NCBI RefSeq assembly: GCF_024498295.1
Contig: NZ_CP101827.1
Location: 433,501-497,500 of the forward strand
Length of the DNA stretch: 64,000 bases
Source: Thermocaproicibacter melissae
GTDB lineage: Bacteria > Bacillota > Clostridia > Oscillospirales > Acutalibacteraceae
Direction: 5' to 3'
This document shows, one piece after another, positions 1 to 8,497 of the stretch. The notes under the pieces are model-generated. The model worked only from the letters and a program-made list of their open reading frames with translations, was not told the DNA's origin and did not search any database. The translations under genes and the position numbers were made by a program. Each line of letters starts with the position of its first letter. Within the stretch, counting starts at the first letter, position 1.

Positions 1-189
1 TCCGAAAACGCTCCGATTGCCGTTCGCCAGTGCAAAAAGGCGATCAACATGGGCCTGCAGATGGATATCGACTCCGCCGTTGCGCTGGAGTCTGAGCTTT
101 TTGCGGCCTGCTGTGGCACACAGGACCAGAGAAACGCTATGACGGCGTTCTGTGAAAAGAGAAAGCACGACCCGTTCATTAATAAGTAA
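1..189 (+). CDS. crt: Crotonase (3-hydroxybutyryl-CoA dehydratase), C-terminal part
   Basis: Open from the first base; the last 62 codons of an enoyl-CoA hydratase/crotonase are seen, ending FINK-stop. The stretch SENAPIAVRQCKKAINMG followed by ALESELFAACCGT is typical of the C-terminal helices of bacterial crotonases, which close over the neighbouring subunit in the trimer. The catalytic Glu residues lie outside the window. It would dehydrate 3-hydroxybutyryl-CoA to crotonyl-CoA in the cytoplasm, between the Hbd and Bcd steps encoded just downstream. Spacing to hbd is short, so this is one operon. The promoter is upstream of the window. Confidence 0.9.
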   Translation, partial: SENAPIAVRQCKKAINMGLQMDIDSAVALESELFAACCGTQDQRNAMTAFCEKRKHDPFINK

Positions 190-213
190 AATCATTTTAG
201 GAGGCTTATGATT

Positions 214-1056
214 ATGATCGTTGGCGTCATTGGCGCCGGAACCATGGGCTCCGGCATTGCACAGGCATTTGCACAGACCGAAGGCTATTCCGTAAAACTC
301 TGCGACATCAATGAGCAGCTTGCCGCGAACGGCAAAGCAAAGATCGAAAAGAACCTGAGCAAACTCGTTGCAAAGGGCAAGATGGAGCAGGCTGCGGCGG
401 ATGCAGTTCTCGCAAAGATTACAACCGGCACAAAGGAAATTACTGCTGACTGCGACCTCATCGTGGAAGCAGCTCTTGAGAAGATGGATGTCAAGAAAAA
501 CCTGTTCAAGGAACTTTCCGCCATCTGCAAGAAAGACGCTATCTTTGCAACCAACACTTCTTCTCTGTCCATCACAGAAATCGGCAACGAACTTGACCGC
601 CCGGTTGTCGGTATGCATTTCTTCAACCCCGCACCGGTCATGAAACTCGTCGAAGTTATCGCCGGCATCAACACACCGGACGAGCTCGTTGAAAAAATCA
701 AGAAGATTTCCGAAGAAATCGGCAAGACCCCGGTTCAGGTCAAAGAAGCTCCGGGCTTTGTCGTAAACCGCATCCTTGTTCCGATGATCAACGAAGCAGT
801 CAACGTCCTGGCTGAAGGCACCGCTTCCGCAGAGGATATCGACACCGCTATGAAGCTCGGTGCAAACCACCCGATGGGACCGCTTGCTTTGGCTGACCTC
901 ATTGGCATTGACATTGTTCTTGACGTTATGGAAGTGCTTTATACAGAAACCGGAGATCCGAAATACCGTCCTCACCCCCTGCTCCGCAAAATGGTACGCG
1001 GCGGCCTGCTCGGTAGGAAGAGCGGCAAGGGATTCTATGACTATTCCAAGAAGTAA
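214..1056 (+). CDS. hbd: 3-hydroxybutyryl-CoA dehydrogenase
   Basis: 280 aa, the usual length for the family. The N-terminus has the NAD(P)-binding Rossmann loop [21 protein letters not shown] and [11 protein letters not shown] are family signatures, and [12 protein letters not shown] lies in the C-terminal dimerisation domain. It interconverts acetoacetyl-CoA and 3-hydroxybutyryl-CoA. Two in-frame ATGs exist, at 208 and 214. AGGAGG (199-204) is 3 nt before the first and 9 nt before the second, and homologues start at the second position, so 214 is preferred. The order crt-hbd-bcd-etfB-etfA forms a single butyryl-CoA operon. Confidence 0.95.
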   Translation: MIVGVIGAGTMGSGIAQAFAQTEGYSVKLCDINEQLAANGKAKIEKNLSKLVAKGKMEQAAADAVLAKITTGTKEITADCDLIVEAALEKMDVKKNLFKELSAICKKDAIFATNTSSLSITEIGNELDRPVVGMHFFNPAPVMKLVEVIAGINTPDELVEKIKKISEEIGKTPVQVKEAPGFVVNRILVPMINEAVNVLAEGTASAEDIDTAMKLGANHPMGPLALADLIGIDIVLDVMEVLYTETGDPKYRPHPLLRKMVRGGLLGRKSGKGFYDYSKK

Positions 1057-1085
1057 TCGAAACCGACAGATTTGGAGGAACGAGT

Positions 1086-2225
1086 ATGGACTTCACACTC
1101 AGTAAAGAACATCAGCTAGCCCGCACGCTCTTCAAAGAGTTTGCAGAAAAAGAAATTAAACCTTACGCACAGGAAATCGACGAAGAAGAGCGCTTCCCGG
1201 TCGAAGCGCTCGAAAAAATGCGTAAATATAAGTTCATGGGTATCCCTTACCCGAAGGAATACGGCGGCGCAGGCTGCGATACCCTTACATACGAAATGTG
1301 CATCGAAGAGATCAGCAAGGTATGCGCTACTACCGCCACCATGCTTTCCGCTCACACATCTCTTGGTACATGGCCGATTTTGAAATTCGGTACTCCTGAG
1401 CAGAAGGCTAAGTATTTGCCGAAGCTCTGCTCCGGCGAATACCTCGGCGCTTTCGCTCTCACAGAGCCGAATGCCGGCACGGACGCTTCCGCACAGCAGA
1501 CGAGGGCTGTCCTCGAAGGCGACCACTATGTCCTTAACGGCAACAAGATTTTCATTACAAACGCCGGTTATGCGGATACTTACATTGTTTTCGCCATGAC
1601 GGATAAGAGTAAGGGCAACCATGGTATTTCCGCGTTCATTGTAGAAAAGAATTTCCCGGGCTTCTCCGTCGGCAAGAAAGAAAAGAAAATGGGTATCCGC
1701 GGTTCTTCCACCTGCGAACTGATTTTTGAAAACTGCATTGTCCCGAAGGAAAATCTTCTCGGTCAGGAAGGCAAAGGCTTCGTTATTGCTATGGCAACGC
1801 TGGACAATGGCCGTATCGGCATTGCCGCACAGGCTCTCGGTATTGCAGAAGGCGCACTTGAAGAAACAATCAAGTACGTTAAAGAGAGAAAGCAGTTCGG
1901 CCGCCCGCTTGCGAAATTCCAGAACACCCAGTTTGAAATTGCGGACATGGTTACAAAAGTGAAGGCTGCTCAGCTTTTGATGTACCGCGCAGCTGTTGCG
2001 GAAGATACCCAGAAGTCTTATTCCGAAGAAGCAGCCATGGCAAAGCTTTACTGCGCCTCCACGGCTATGGATGTTACCACTCGCTGCTTGCAGCTCCACG
2101 GCGGTTACGGATACACGAGAGAGTATCCGATTGAGCGCATGATGCGCGACGCCAAGATTACCGAAATCTATGAGGGCACCAGCGAAGTTCAGAAGATGGT
2201 AATCTCCAAATATGCCTTGAAGTAA
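1086..2225 (+). CDS. bcd: Butyryl-CoA dehydrogenase (short-chain acyl-CoA dehydrogenase)
   Basis: 379 aa FAD flavoprotein of the acyl-CoA dehydrogenase family. Visible landmarks are AFALTEPNAGTDA and FITNAGYAD in the flavin and substrate domains, and the C-terminal LHGGYGYTREYPIERMMRD followed by IYEGTSEVQ, whose Glu is the expected catalytic base. It reduces crotonyl-CoA to butyryl-CoA (or longer enoyl-CoAs if chain elongation occurs). The adjacent EtfB and EtfA suggest a Bcd-EtfAB complex of the electron-bifurcating type known in clostridia, with ferredoxin as second acceptor; bifurcation is inferred from family and context. A GGAGG site precedes the ATG. Confidence 0.95.
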   Translation: MDFTLSKEHQLARTLFKEFAEKEIKPYAQEIDEEERFPVEALEKMRKYKFMGIPYPKEYGGAGCDTLTYEMCIEEISKVCATTATMLSAHTSLGTWPILKFGTPEQKAKYLPKLCSGEYLGAFALTEPNAGTDASAQQTRAVLEGDHYVLNGNKIFITNAGYADTYIVFAMTDKSKGNHGISAFIVEKNFPGFSVGKKEKKMGIRGSSTCELIFENCIVPKENLLGQEGKGFVIAMATLDNGRIGIAAQALGIAEGALEETIKYVKERKQFGRPLAKFQNTQFEIADMVTKVKAAQLLMYRAAVAEDTQKSYSEEAAMAKLYCASTAMDVTTRCLQLHGGYGYTREYPIERMMRDAKITEIYEGTSEVQKMVISKYALK

Positions 2226-2251
2226 GGCAGAAAGATTAGGAGGGAATTGCA

Positions 2252-3037
2252 GTGAATATAGTCGTTTGCATTAAGCAGGTTCCAAATACAAATGAAGTAA
2301 GACTCGACCCCAAAACCGGTACTCTGATCCGCGAAGGCGTGCCGAGCATTATCAACCCAGATGATAAAGCAGGTCTGGAAGCCGCTCTCCGTCTGAAAGA
2401 CTCCCAGGGCGCACATGTTACCGTTCTTACCATGGGCCCGCCGCAGGCTGATGCAGCGCTCCGCGAAGCTCTGGCAATGGGCGCCGACGAAGCCTACCTC
2501 GTGACGGACCGTGCATTCGGCGGTGCCGACACATGGGCAACAGCTCACACTATTGCTGCTGCACTCAAGAAGCTTCCGTTTGACCTCATCATCACCGGCC
2601 GTCAGGCCATCGACGGTGACACCGCCCAGGTTGGCCCGCAGATTGCTGAGAACCTCAACATCACTAATATCAGCTATGCGGAAGAAATCAAGGTCGAGGG
2701 CGAGTATGTCATCGTCAAGCGCCAGTTTGAAGACCGTTACCACATTGTCAAGGCAAAAATGCCTTGCCTGATCACCGCACTGAGCGAGCTCAACGAGCCG
2801 CGCTACATGACTCCGGGCGGAATCTTTGACGCGTACCGTGAAAAAGAAGTCAAGATCATCACCCGCAAGGATCTCGACGTTGAGGATACAGACATCGGTC
2901 TGAAAGGTTCTCCGACCCGCGTTGTTCAGACCTTCACCAAGACCCCGAAGGCTGCCGGCACGGTCGTCACCAACCTGAATCCTCAGGAAGCGGCCGAGTA
3001 CATGCTCGAAAAGCTCAGAGAGAAATTCATTATATAG
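2252..3037 (+). CDS. etfB: Electron transfer flavoprotein beta subunit
   Basis: 261 aa. The start is GTG, fixed by AGGAGG at 2238-2243 with 8 nt spacing. The N-terminus NIVVCIKQVPNTNEVRLDP and the signature TGRQAIDGDTAQVGPQIAE are characteristic of EtfB. With EtfA it forms the flavoprotein that accepts or bifurcates electrons from NADH for the Bcd reaction. It lies 26 nt after bcd and 18 nt before the likely etfA start, so co-translation in a fixed ratio is likely. Confidence 0.95.
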   Translation: MNIVVCIKQVPNTNEVRLDPKTGTLIREGVPSIINPDDKAGLEAALRLKDSQGAHVTVLTMGPPQADAALREALAMGADEAYLVTDRAFGGADTWATAHTIAAALKKLPFDLIITGRQAIDGDTAQVGPQIAENLNITNISYAEEIKVEGEYVIVKRQFEDRYHIVKAKMPCLITALSELNEPRYMTPGGIFDAYREKEVKIITRKDLDVEDTDIGLKGSPTRVVQTFTKTPKAAGTVVTNLNPQEAAEYMLEKLREKFII

Positions 3038-3055
3038 TTGAAAGTGGTGATCAGA

Positions 3056-4075
3056 ATGGATATTCAGGAATATAAAGGCGTTTACGTATTTATCCAGCAG
3101 GTAGATAACCAGGTTGCCGGTGTATCCCATGAGCTGCTCGGCAAAGCAAAAGAACTCGCTGCAAAATTGGAGACTGAAGTAACGGCCATTCTTCTTGGCT
3201 ACGGTGTTTCCGGTCTCTGCAAAGACCTTGCAAGCTATGGCGCCGACAGAATCGTCATGGTCGACAACAAAGACCTTGAGCTGTATTCCACAAGGCCGTA
3301 TGCTTATGCTATGTGCAAGGTTATTGAGAAATATAAGCCGGCTATCGTCCTTTACGGCGCAACCGCAATCGGCCGCGACCTCGCTCCGCGCGTAGCTGCC
3401 AGAATCCGCACCGGCCTTACGGCTGACTGCACGAAACTCGATATTGCAGATGACGAAACCAAGAATCTCCGCATGACCCGTCCTGCATTCGGCGGCAACA
3501 TCATGGCAACCATCGTCTGCCCGGATTACCGTCCGCAGATGGCAACCGTTCGCCCGGGCGTTATGCAGAAGATTAAGCCGATTGCAGACGCAGAGGCTGT
3601 TGTTGAGAAATTCGATATTGAGATTCCGGAATCCGAGAAAGATGTTCAGATTCTCGATGTCGTGAAGAAAGAATCCCACAAGATGGACATTCAGGACGCA
3701 AAGATTCTGGTTTCCGGCGGACGCGGCATGGGCTGCCCCGAAAACTTCAAGATGCTCGAAGAATGCGCCAAAGTTCTCGGCGGAGCGGTCAGCTCCTCCA
3801 GAGCGGCTGTTGACGCCGGTTGGGTTGAGAAAGATATCCAGGTCGGTCAGACCGGTAAGACGGTTCGCCCGAACCTCTATATCGCCTGCGGCATTTCCGG
3901 TGCGATTCAGCACCTCGCCGGCATGGAAGAATCCGACGTCATCATTGCCATTAACAAGGATGAATCTGCGCCGATTTTTGAAGTTGCCGATTACGGCATT
4001 GTCGGAGACGCAACGAAGATTATCCCGCTTTTCACCGAAGAAGTCAAAAAAGCTCTGGCAGAACGCAAGAAATAA
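3056..4075 (+). CDS. etfA: Electron transfer flavoprotein alpha subunit
   Basis: 339 aa from ATG 3056, preceded by GGTGA (3046-3050). A TTG at 3038 opens the frame earlier but lacks a ribosome site and lies directly on the etfB stop. The N-terminal half carries the EtfA alpha/beta fold (VYVFIQQVDNQVAGVSHELLGKA begins it). The C-terminal FAD domain has GRGMG, SSSRAAVDAGW, QVGQTGKTVRP and IACGISGAIQH, then INKDESAPIFEVADYGIVGD, which holds the flavin. It is the last gene of the crt-hbd-bcd-etfBA operon, followed directly by a strong terminator. Confidence 0.95.
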   Translation: MDIQEYKGVYVFIQQVDNQVAGVSHELLGKAKELAAKLETEVTAILLGYGVSGLCKDLASYGADRIVMVDNKDLELYSTRPYAYAMCKVIEKYKPAIVLYGATAIGRDLAPRVAARIRTGLTADCTKLDIADDETKNLRMTRPAFGGNIMATIVCPDYRPQMATVRPGVMQKIKPIADAEAVVEKFDIEIPESEKDVQILDVVKKESHKMDIQDAKILVSGGRGMGCPENFKMLEECAKVLGGAVSSSRAAVDAGWVEKDIQVGQTGKTVRPNLYIACGISGAIQHLAGMEESDVIIAINKDESAPIFEVADYGIVGDATKIIPLFTEEVKKALAERKK

Positions 4076-4094
4076 TTCTTTTTGCTGCTTTTAT

Positions 4095-4128
4095 ACGCCC
4101 TGTGCCGAAACGGCACAGGGCGTTTTTT
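4095..4128 (+). terminator. Rho-independent terminator of the butyryl-CoA operon
   Basis: A 13-bp perfect stem (ACGCCCTGTGCCG paired with its complement) with an AAA loop, followed by six T. It sits 20 nt after the etfA stop. Confidence 0.95.
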
Positions 4129-4134
4129 GAATTA

Positions 4135-4163
4135 TAGACATTTAAAAGGTATCGTGATATATT
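4135..4163 (+). promoter_or_regulatory. Candidate sigma-A promoter of the kinase cassette
   Basis: TAGACA (4135-4140), 17 nt spacer, TATATT (4158-4163), about 60 nt before the kinase ATG and just after the etfA terminator. The hexamers are imperfect, so this is a moderate call. Confidence 0.45.
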
Positions 4164-4222
4164 ATAGTATTGCCAAAATTTCGTAAAGTTCTGTAAAAAA
4201 CGATTCTAATTGCGAGAGAGGA

Positions 4223-5533
4223 ATGTCCGAAATGGAGTTTGAAACCGGACATAAGATAAAAGTCGCGGATTCCGGCGGCTTTCTCACGATTCTGTCGAAA
4301 CTTGGGGAAGGCGGCCAGGGAATCGTTTACCGCGTGGAATACTGCGGGCAGGAGTATGCGCTGAAATGGTTCTTTCCGGGTTCCTTGAAACGCCCGCAAG
4401 AGTTCCTGAAAAATCTAAAGCAGAATATCCAGGACGGTGCCCCTGCGCCTTCTTTTCTGTGGCCTCTGTGCGTGACGGAGGAAACGGAGGGCAGCTTCGG
4501 CTACCTGATGAAGCTGCGGCCGAAGAATTACTGTAGCTTTACCGATATTCTCAATGCGAAACAACGAATCGTAAAGCACTCGGTTCGGGTTAATGCGGCA
4601 CTGAATATTGTGGAAAGTTTTATGGCGCTGCACCGTCAGGGAAAGTCCTATCAAGACCTCAACGACGGCAACTTCTTCATCAATCCGGAGGACGGAAGTG
4701 TTCTCATCTGCGATAACGACAATGTTGCCCCTTACGGGGTAAATCTCGGCATTGCGGGGAAATGCCGCTACATGGCTCCGGAGGTCGTTCTTGGCGAGCA
4801 GCCCGGAATGCAGTCGGATTACTTCTCTCTTGCCGTCATGCTATTTCTCCTTTTGTTTCTTTCGCATCCGCTTGAGGGGGAGAAGGTGCTCAAAAGCGTC
4901 TGCCTGACAGATGAGCATGAGGTACGGCATTACGGAACTTCTCCGGTATTTATTTTCGACCCGTCGAATGGGAGCAACCGCCCCGTGCGCGGAGTACATA
5001 ACAATGCCATCGTGCTTTGGCCTCTTTACCCGGAATTTATCCGCGAAGCGTTCATTCGTTCGTTTACGGAGGGAATCCGCCGCAAAGAGCGCCGCGTATC
5101 CGACAATGAATGGCTGCGCCTGTTTATCCGCCTGCGTGACGAGATTGTCTCGTGCGGCTGCGGCTGTGAGAATTTTGTCGTTCCTACCGGCGGCGGGGCA
5201 GACGAATCCTTGCGTTGCCTTTCCTGCGGAGCGGAACTGGTTCACCCGCTGCGGCTGGACGTGCAGAAGTTTTCTGTGGCACTTTGCCCGGGAAATCACC
5301 TCTATGCCTGCCATACGCAGAAAGGCAGTCTAGATTGTCGGACAGTAACCGGTGAGGTTATAAGAAACAAGAAAAAACCAACACTCTGGGGCGTTCGGAA
5401 TCTGTCCCAAGCGCCTTGGAAAGCTGAAATGCCGGACGGAACCGAAAGAACCATTCTGCCGCAGGAAGTTCTTCCGATTTTCAGAAACGTAAAAATTAAT
5501 TTCGGCGGCGATGTGCAGGCTGAAATTACCTGA
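4223..5533 (+). CDS. Ser/Thr protein kinase with C-terminal zinc ribbon (YegI-like)
   Basis: 436 aa, cytosolic, no membrane segment before the end. Kinase elements in order: glycine loop GEGGQGIVYRV (about 28-38), Lys48 in ALKW, an atypical catalytic loop YQDLNDGN (Asp145, Asn150) in place of HRDLKPEN, DND (Asp164) in place of DFG, and an APE motif (about 185-187). Lys, catalytic Asp, Asn and metal Asp are all kept, so activity is plausible. After the kinase come five cysteines (311, 313, 315, 332, 335) arranged as a zinc ribbon, then about 95 residues I cannot assign. It heads a four-gene cluster with a VWA protein, a PP2C phosphatase and a Sel1 protein, the arrangement known from the E. coli yegI-yegK-yegL genes and the TerY-P triad. 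The substrate is unknown. Confidence 0.8.
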   Translation: MSEMEFETGHKIKVADSGGFLTILSKLGEGGQGIVYRVEYCGQEYALKWFFPGSLKRPQEFLKNLKQNIQDGAPAPSFLWPLCVTEETEGSFGYLMKLRPKNYCSFTDILNAKQRIVKHSVRVNAALNIVESFMALHRQGKSYQDLNDGNFFINPEDGSVLICDNDNVAPYGVNLGIAGKCRYMAPEVVLGEQPGMQSDYFSLAVMLFLLLFLSHPLEGEKVLKSVCLTDEHEVRHYGTSPVFIFDPSNGSNRPVRGVHNNAIVLWPLYPEFIREAFIRSFTEGIRRKERRVSDNEWLRLFIRLRDEIVSCGCGCENFVVPTGGGADESLRCLSCGAELVHPLRLDVQKFSVALCPGNHLYACHTQKGSLDCRTVTGEVIRNKKKPTLWGVRNLSQAPWKAEMPDGTERTILPQEVLPIFRNVKINFGGDVQAEIT

Positions 5534-5571
5534 CACCGCGCAGAGCTGAATTGCTGAAGGGAAGTAATAAA

Positions 5572-6306
5572 ATGTCCAATCCGTTTGAAAATACCGAAGG
5601 AATTGCAAAACGTACGATGGTTCTCTTCTTCCTTGTCGATACCTCGGGAAGTATGGCGGGAAAGAAAATCGGTGCGGTGAATGATGCAATCTTCAATGTC
5701 TTGCCTGAGATTCGGTCAATTTCCGAGGATAATGCTGACGCTGAGATTAAAATTGCTGCGCTCACGTTTTCTAATGGGGCAAAGTGGGTTTATGACGAGC
5801 CGAAACCAGCCAGTGAATTTGAGTGGCCCTACGTTGACGCGGACGGCCTGACGGATTTGGGAGAAGCATTCCGCATGCTGGGCGAAAAACTTTCCCGCAA
5901 AGCATTCATGAGCGATGCCGAAGGTTCCTATGCTCCGGCGATTTTTCTGATGACGGACGGAGAGCCGACCGACGATTACGAAAAAGCACTTGAAGATTTG
6001 AAAAAGAACAACTGGTTCCGTGCTGCCATTAAAGTTGCGGTTGCAATTGGGGAAGAAAGTGAAATTAACGACGATGTCTTGGTAGAGTTCACCGGCACAA
6101 AGGAAGCAGTTCTCCGCGCCCATACGCCGGAGGCCTTGATGAAGATGATTCGCCTTGTCTCCGTTACGGCGTCGAAAATCGGCAGCCAAAGCAGCCCTGT
6201 GGGCCAAACCAGCCGTCAGGAAGCATTTACCGAGCAGCTGAATCAGCAGGAACAAGAATGGCAGCCTGAGAACGCATTGGTGGATGAGGATGAAGGCTGG
6301 AACTGA
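5572..6306 (+). CDS. TerY/YegL-like von Willebrand factor A domain protein
   Basis: 244 aa, nearly all one VWA domain. A full metal-ion-dependent adhesion site is present: DTSGS (Asp23, Ser25, Ser27), a Thr in DGLTDLGEAF, and MTDGEPTDDY for the last Asp. The acidic tail ends VDEDEGWN. There is no signal peptide, so it is intracellular. ATG 5572 is chosen because MSNPFENTEG starts the fold and a GAAGGGA site lies about 9 nt upstream; the TTG at 5551 lacks one. In TerY-P triads such a protein is thought to be a phosphorylation target or scaffold for the kinase and phosphatase. It overlaps the next gene by 23 nt. Confidence 0.85.
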   Translation: MSNPFENTEGIAKRTMVLFFLVDTSGSMAGKKIGAVNDAIFNVLPEIRSISEDNADAEIKIAALTFSNGAKWVYDEPKPASEFEWPYVDADGLTDLGEAFRMLGEKLSRKAFMSDAEGSYAPAIFLMTDGEPTDDYEKALEDLKKNNWFRAAIKVAVAIGEESEINDDVLVEFTGTKEAVLRAHTPEALMKMIRLVSVTASKIGSQSSPVGQTSRQEAFTEQLNQQEQEWQPENALVDEDEGWN

Positions 6307-7162
6307 TTATCGTGTGCCTTCGCACTGCCTTGTTGATTTTCATGTAACGGTGCGGGGAGCGTCCCATACGCGCAAGCAGCAGGTCTGTCAGGATTTTTCC
6401 TGTTCCGCCCATTTTGGGGACTCTGCGGCGGCAGCGGTTGCGGACGGGCATGGCGACAAGCGGTATTTTCGCAGCGACGTCGGCTCTCAGTTGGCGGCGT
6501 CTGCGGCGCTGCATGCAGTGCGTGAGTTTGTCAAGCGCGAAGGTAGAGGCTTATTGAGCTGCGAGGTCGATGCAAAGCTCGAGCAGTTGAAAAAGAATAT
6601 TATTTTGAGCTGGAACCGGAAGGTTGCAGCGCATTATGCTTCTCATCCATTCAGCGAGGAGGAGCTTTCGCCCCTCTCCGAACACCGCAGAGAGCTTCTG
6701 CGCAATGGTCAACTTGTGGAGACCGCCTACGGAACGACTTTAATCGCCGCGGCGGTAACCCCCTACTATTGGTTCGGTTTGCAGATCGGCGACGGGGATT
6801 GCTTTGCCGTCTGTGAAGGGGAGAAGGTTTTCGTGCCGAAGGAAGAAGGACTTATCGGGAATATAACGACTTCTCTCTGTGAACCGGATGCGTATTATAA
6901 GTTTCACCACATCTTTGGGTTGGAGAAACCTTCTGCTGTTGTCATGACGACGGACGGTGTGCGGAATTCCTTCGCTTCCAGAGAGTATTACACCGATTTT
7001 ATGGATCAGGTGATTCGTCAGTTCTCCGCTGGGAGAAAAAAGAAAACGTCGGCGGAGCTGAAAAGCTTTCTCGCCGATATGTCAGAACGCGGAAGCGGAG
7101 ATGACCTTTCCGTCGCCGGAATCACAGAGACGAGCTTTTCGGATAAGCGAAAATCCATCTGA
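6284..7162 (+). CDS. PP2C-family protein phosphatase (YegK-like)
   Basis: 292 aa single-domain serine/threonine phosphatase. Metal-site motifs are readable: QDF near residue 36, AVADGHGD (about 51-58), TTDGVRNSF and the C-terminal GSGDDLSVAGI. These supply the Asp residues of the binuclear Mn/Mg centre. It would reverse phosphorylation by the kinase two genes upstream. The start overlaps the VWA gene by 23 nt (translational coupling), and the stop lies 10 nt before the next start. Two close in-frame ATGs (6284, 6290) exist; the first is used. Confidence 0.85.
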   Translation: MRMKAGTDYRVPSHCLVDFHVTVRGASHTRKQQVCQDFSCSAHFGDSAAAAVADGHGDKRYFRSDVGSQLAASAALHAVREFVKREGRGLLSCEVDAKLEQLKKNIILSWNRKVAAHYASHPFSEEELSPLSEHRRELLRNGQLVETAYGTTLIAAAVTPYYWFGLQIGDGDCFAVCEGEKVFVPKEEGLIGNITTSLCEPDAYYKFHHIFGLEKPSAVVMTTDGVRNSFASREYYTDFMDQVIRQFSAGRKKKTSAELKSFLADMSERGSGDDLSVAGITETSFSDKRKSI

Positions 7163-7172
7163 AGGTGAACAG

Positions 7173-8432
7173 ATGAATCAGGCAGTTGTCGGTGTCCTCA
7201 ACAAGATTAAGGAAACAAAAGGCGAAGAAGTCTTTTCCAATCAACGCCTTTTCACCGCGCTTTTCAAAGACTTTGCAAAAGGAGAATTTAAGGGAGAACT
7301 CCACTTGCTGAGTCTCGCGTTCCGGGAGGGTATATTTCAGAAACTGAAGGAAAATCCTTCCGATTGGGAGGAAATTCGCAGGCATTTCCGAGTCCGGATG
7401 AGCAATGAATATTGCTGGACAGCGGAACAAACCGATTTTGTCGTTTTCTGCTTTCTTTGCGTCCTTGGCAAAGCATCCATCCCCGAAAATGTGCTGGAAC
7501 TCAAGCGGCTTCAGAATGAGGCAGAAAACGGGGATGCAGCCGCCTGCTACAAGCTTGGCCTTGTCTATGAAACCGCAGAAGATGTGACGCGTGATTATGA
7601 GAAGGCGGCGTTTTGGTTCCAAAGGGCCGCGAGCAAAGGACACCTGGACGCGCAGAACAGGCTCGCTTTGTGCTATTATTCGGGGCGCGGTGTTCAGCAG
7701 GACTACTCCCTAGCGGAATACTGGTGGACTCAAGCGGCACAGCGGGGCCATGTGATGGCGCAGTTCAATCTGGGAATCCGTTACAGCTACGGGTTGGGAG
7801 CGAAAAAAGACGTCCGCAAGGCAGCACATTGGTTTCTGCAGGCTGCTCGCCAGGGTTATGCCGATGCACAGAACTGCCTCGGTGTCATATACCGCGATGG
7901 AAACGGAGTAAAACAAAACAACAGCAAAGCAGCATACTGGTTTGCAAAATCGGCGGAGCAGGGTTGCGCCGGAGGGGCGTGCAACCTTGGACAATGCTAC
8001 CTTTTGGGCCGTGGCGTGAAGCAGGATGGCGCCAAAGCGGTTTTTTGGCTGAAAAAAGCAGCTTTGCTGGAAGATTCGCGCGCGCAGTTTCTGCTCGCTC
8101 AGTGCTTGGAGGAAGGCGTCGGCGGGCAAAAAGATATGGAGCAGGCGCTGCACTGGTATTTTAAGGCAGCCGGTCACGGCAGCGGTGAAGCGCTGAACCG
8201 TCTTGGCGAGTGCTGCTATTATGGCATCGGGGTCCAGCGGGACCGCAGACAGGCCGAAATATTTTGGGAACAGGCGGCCTTGCGCGGTATGAAGAAAGCG
8301 GCGGAATATCTGAAGCTCCTGCGATATTATAAAAAGAAAATCCCGCAGTCGTCTGTCAGCGGAAACGGCGATGCGGTTAATGAGAGTCGGAAGGAAGATG
8401 GTTTGGCCTCAGAAATTTACAAGAATATGTAA
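7173..8432 (+). CDS. Sel1-repeat (SLR) protein of the kinase cassette
   Basis: 419 aa. The first 120 or so residues are unassigned, helical-looking, and end in a short cysteine-rich segment. They are followed by about seven Sel1-like repeats of roughly 36 residues, each with the A-x2-x-L-G-x2-Y...G-V-x2-D...A-x2-W-x2-x-A-A pattern (for example [10 protein letters not shown] and [18 protein letters not shown]). Such solenoids bind protein partners. No signal peptide is seen. ATG 7173 follows GAAGGTGA; an upstream ATG at 7101 lies inside the phosphatase gene and is rejected. As the last gene of the cassette it may be the adaptor or substrate of the kinase/phosphatase pair. Confidence 0.8.
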   Translation: MNQAVVGVLNKIKETKGEEVFSNQRLFTALFKDFAKGEFKGELHLLSLAFREGIFQKLKENPSDWEEIRRHFRVRMSNEYCWTAEQTDFVVFCFLCVLGKASIPENVLELKRLQNEAENGDAAACYKLGLVYETAEDVTRDYEKAAFWFQRAASKGHLDAQNRLALCYYSGRGVQQDYSLAEYWWTQAAQRGHVMAQFNLGIRYSYGLGAKKDVRKAAHWFLQAARQGYADAQNCLGVIYRDGNGVKQNNSKAAYWFAKSAEQGCAGGACNLGQCYLLGRGVKQDGAKAVFWLKKAALLEDSRAQFLLAQCLEEGVGGQKDMEQALHWYFKAAGHGSGEALNRLGECCYYGIGVQRDRRQAEIFWEQAALRGMKKAAEYLKLLRYYKKKIPQSSVSGNGDAVNESRKEDGLASEIYKNM

Positions 8433-8438
8433 AATCTC

Positions 8439-8467
8439 TTGCTATTTGGCGCACTGCGCGTTATAAT
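8439..8467 (+). promoter_or_regulatory. Sigma-A promoter of the rubredoxin gene
   Basis: TTGCTA (8439-8444), 17 nt spacer, TATAAT (8462-8467). The transcript would begin about 20 nt before the ribosome site. Confidence 0.75.
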
Positions 8468-8497
8468 AGAAAAAATGCCTTGAAGGAGGAATTATGC

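Noticed and set aside
2189-3913. 574-aa open frame on the minus strand over etfB and etfA
   Set aside because: Antisense shadow of highly biased coding sequence; no ribosome site, crosses the stop/start of two real genes, and has no recognisable domain.
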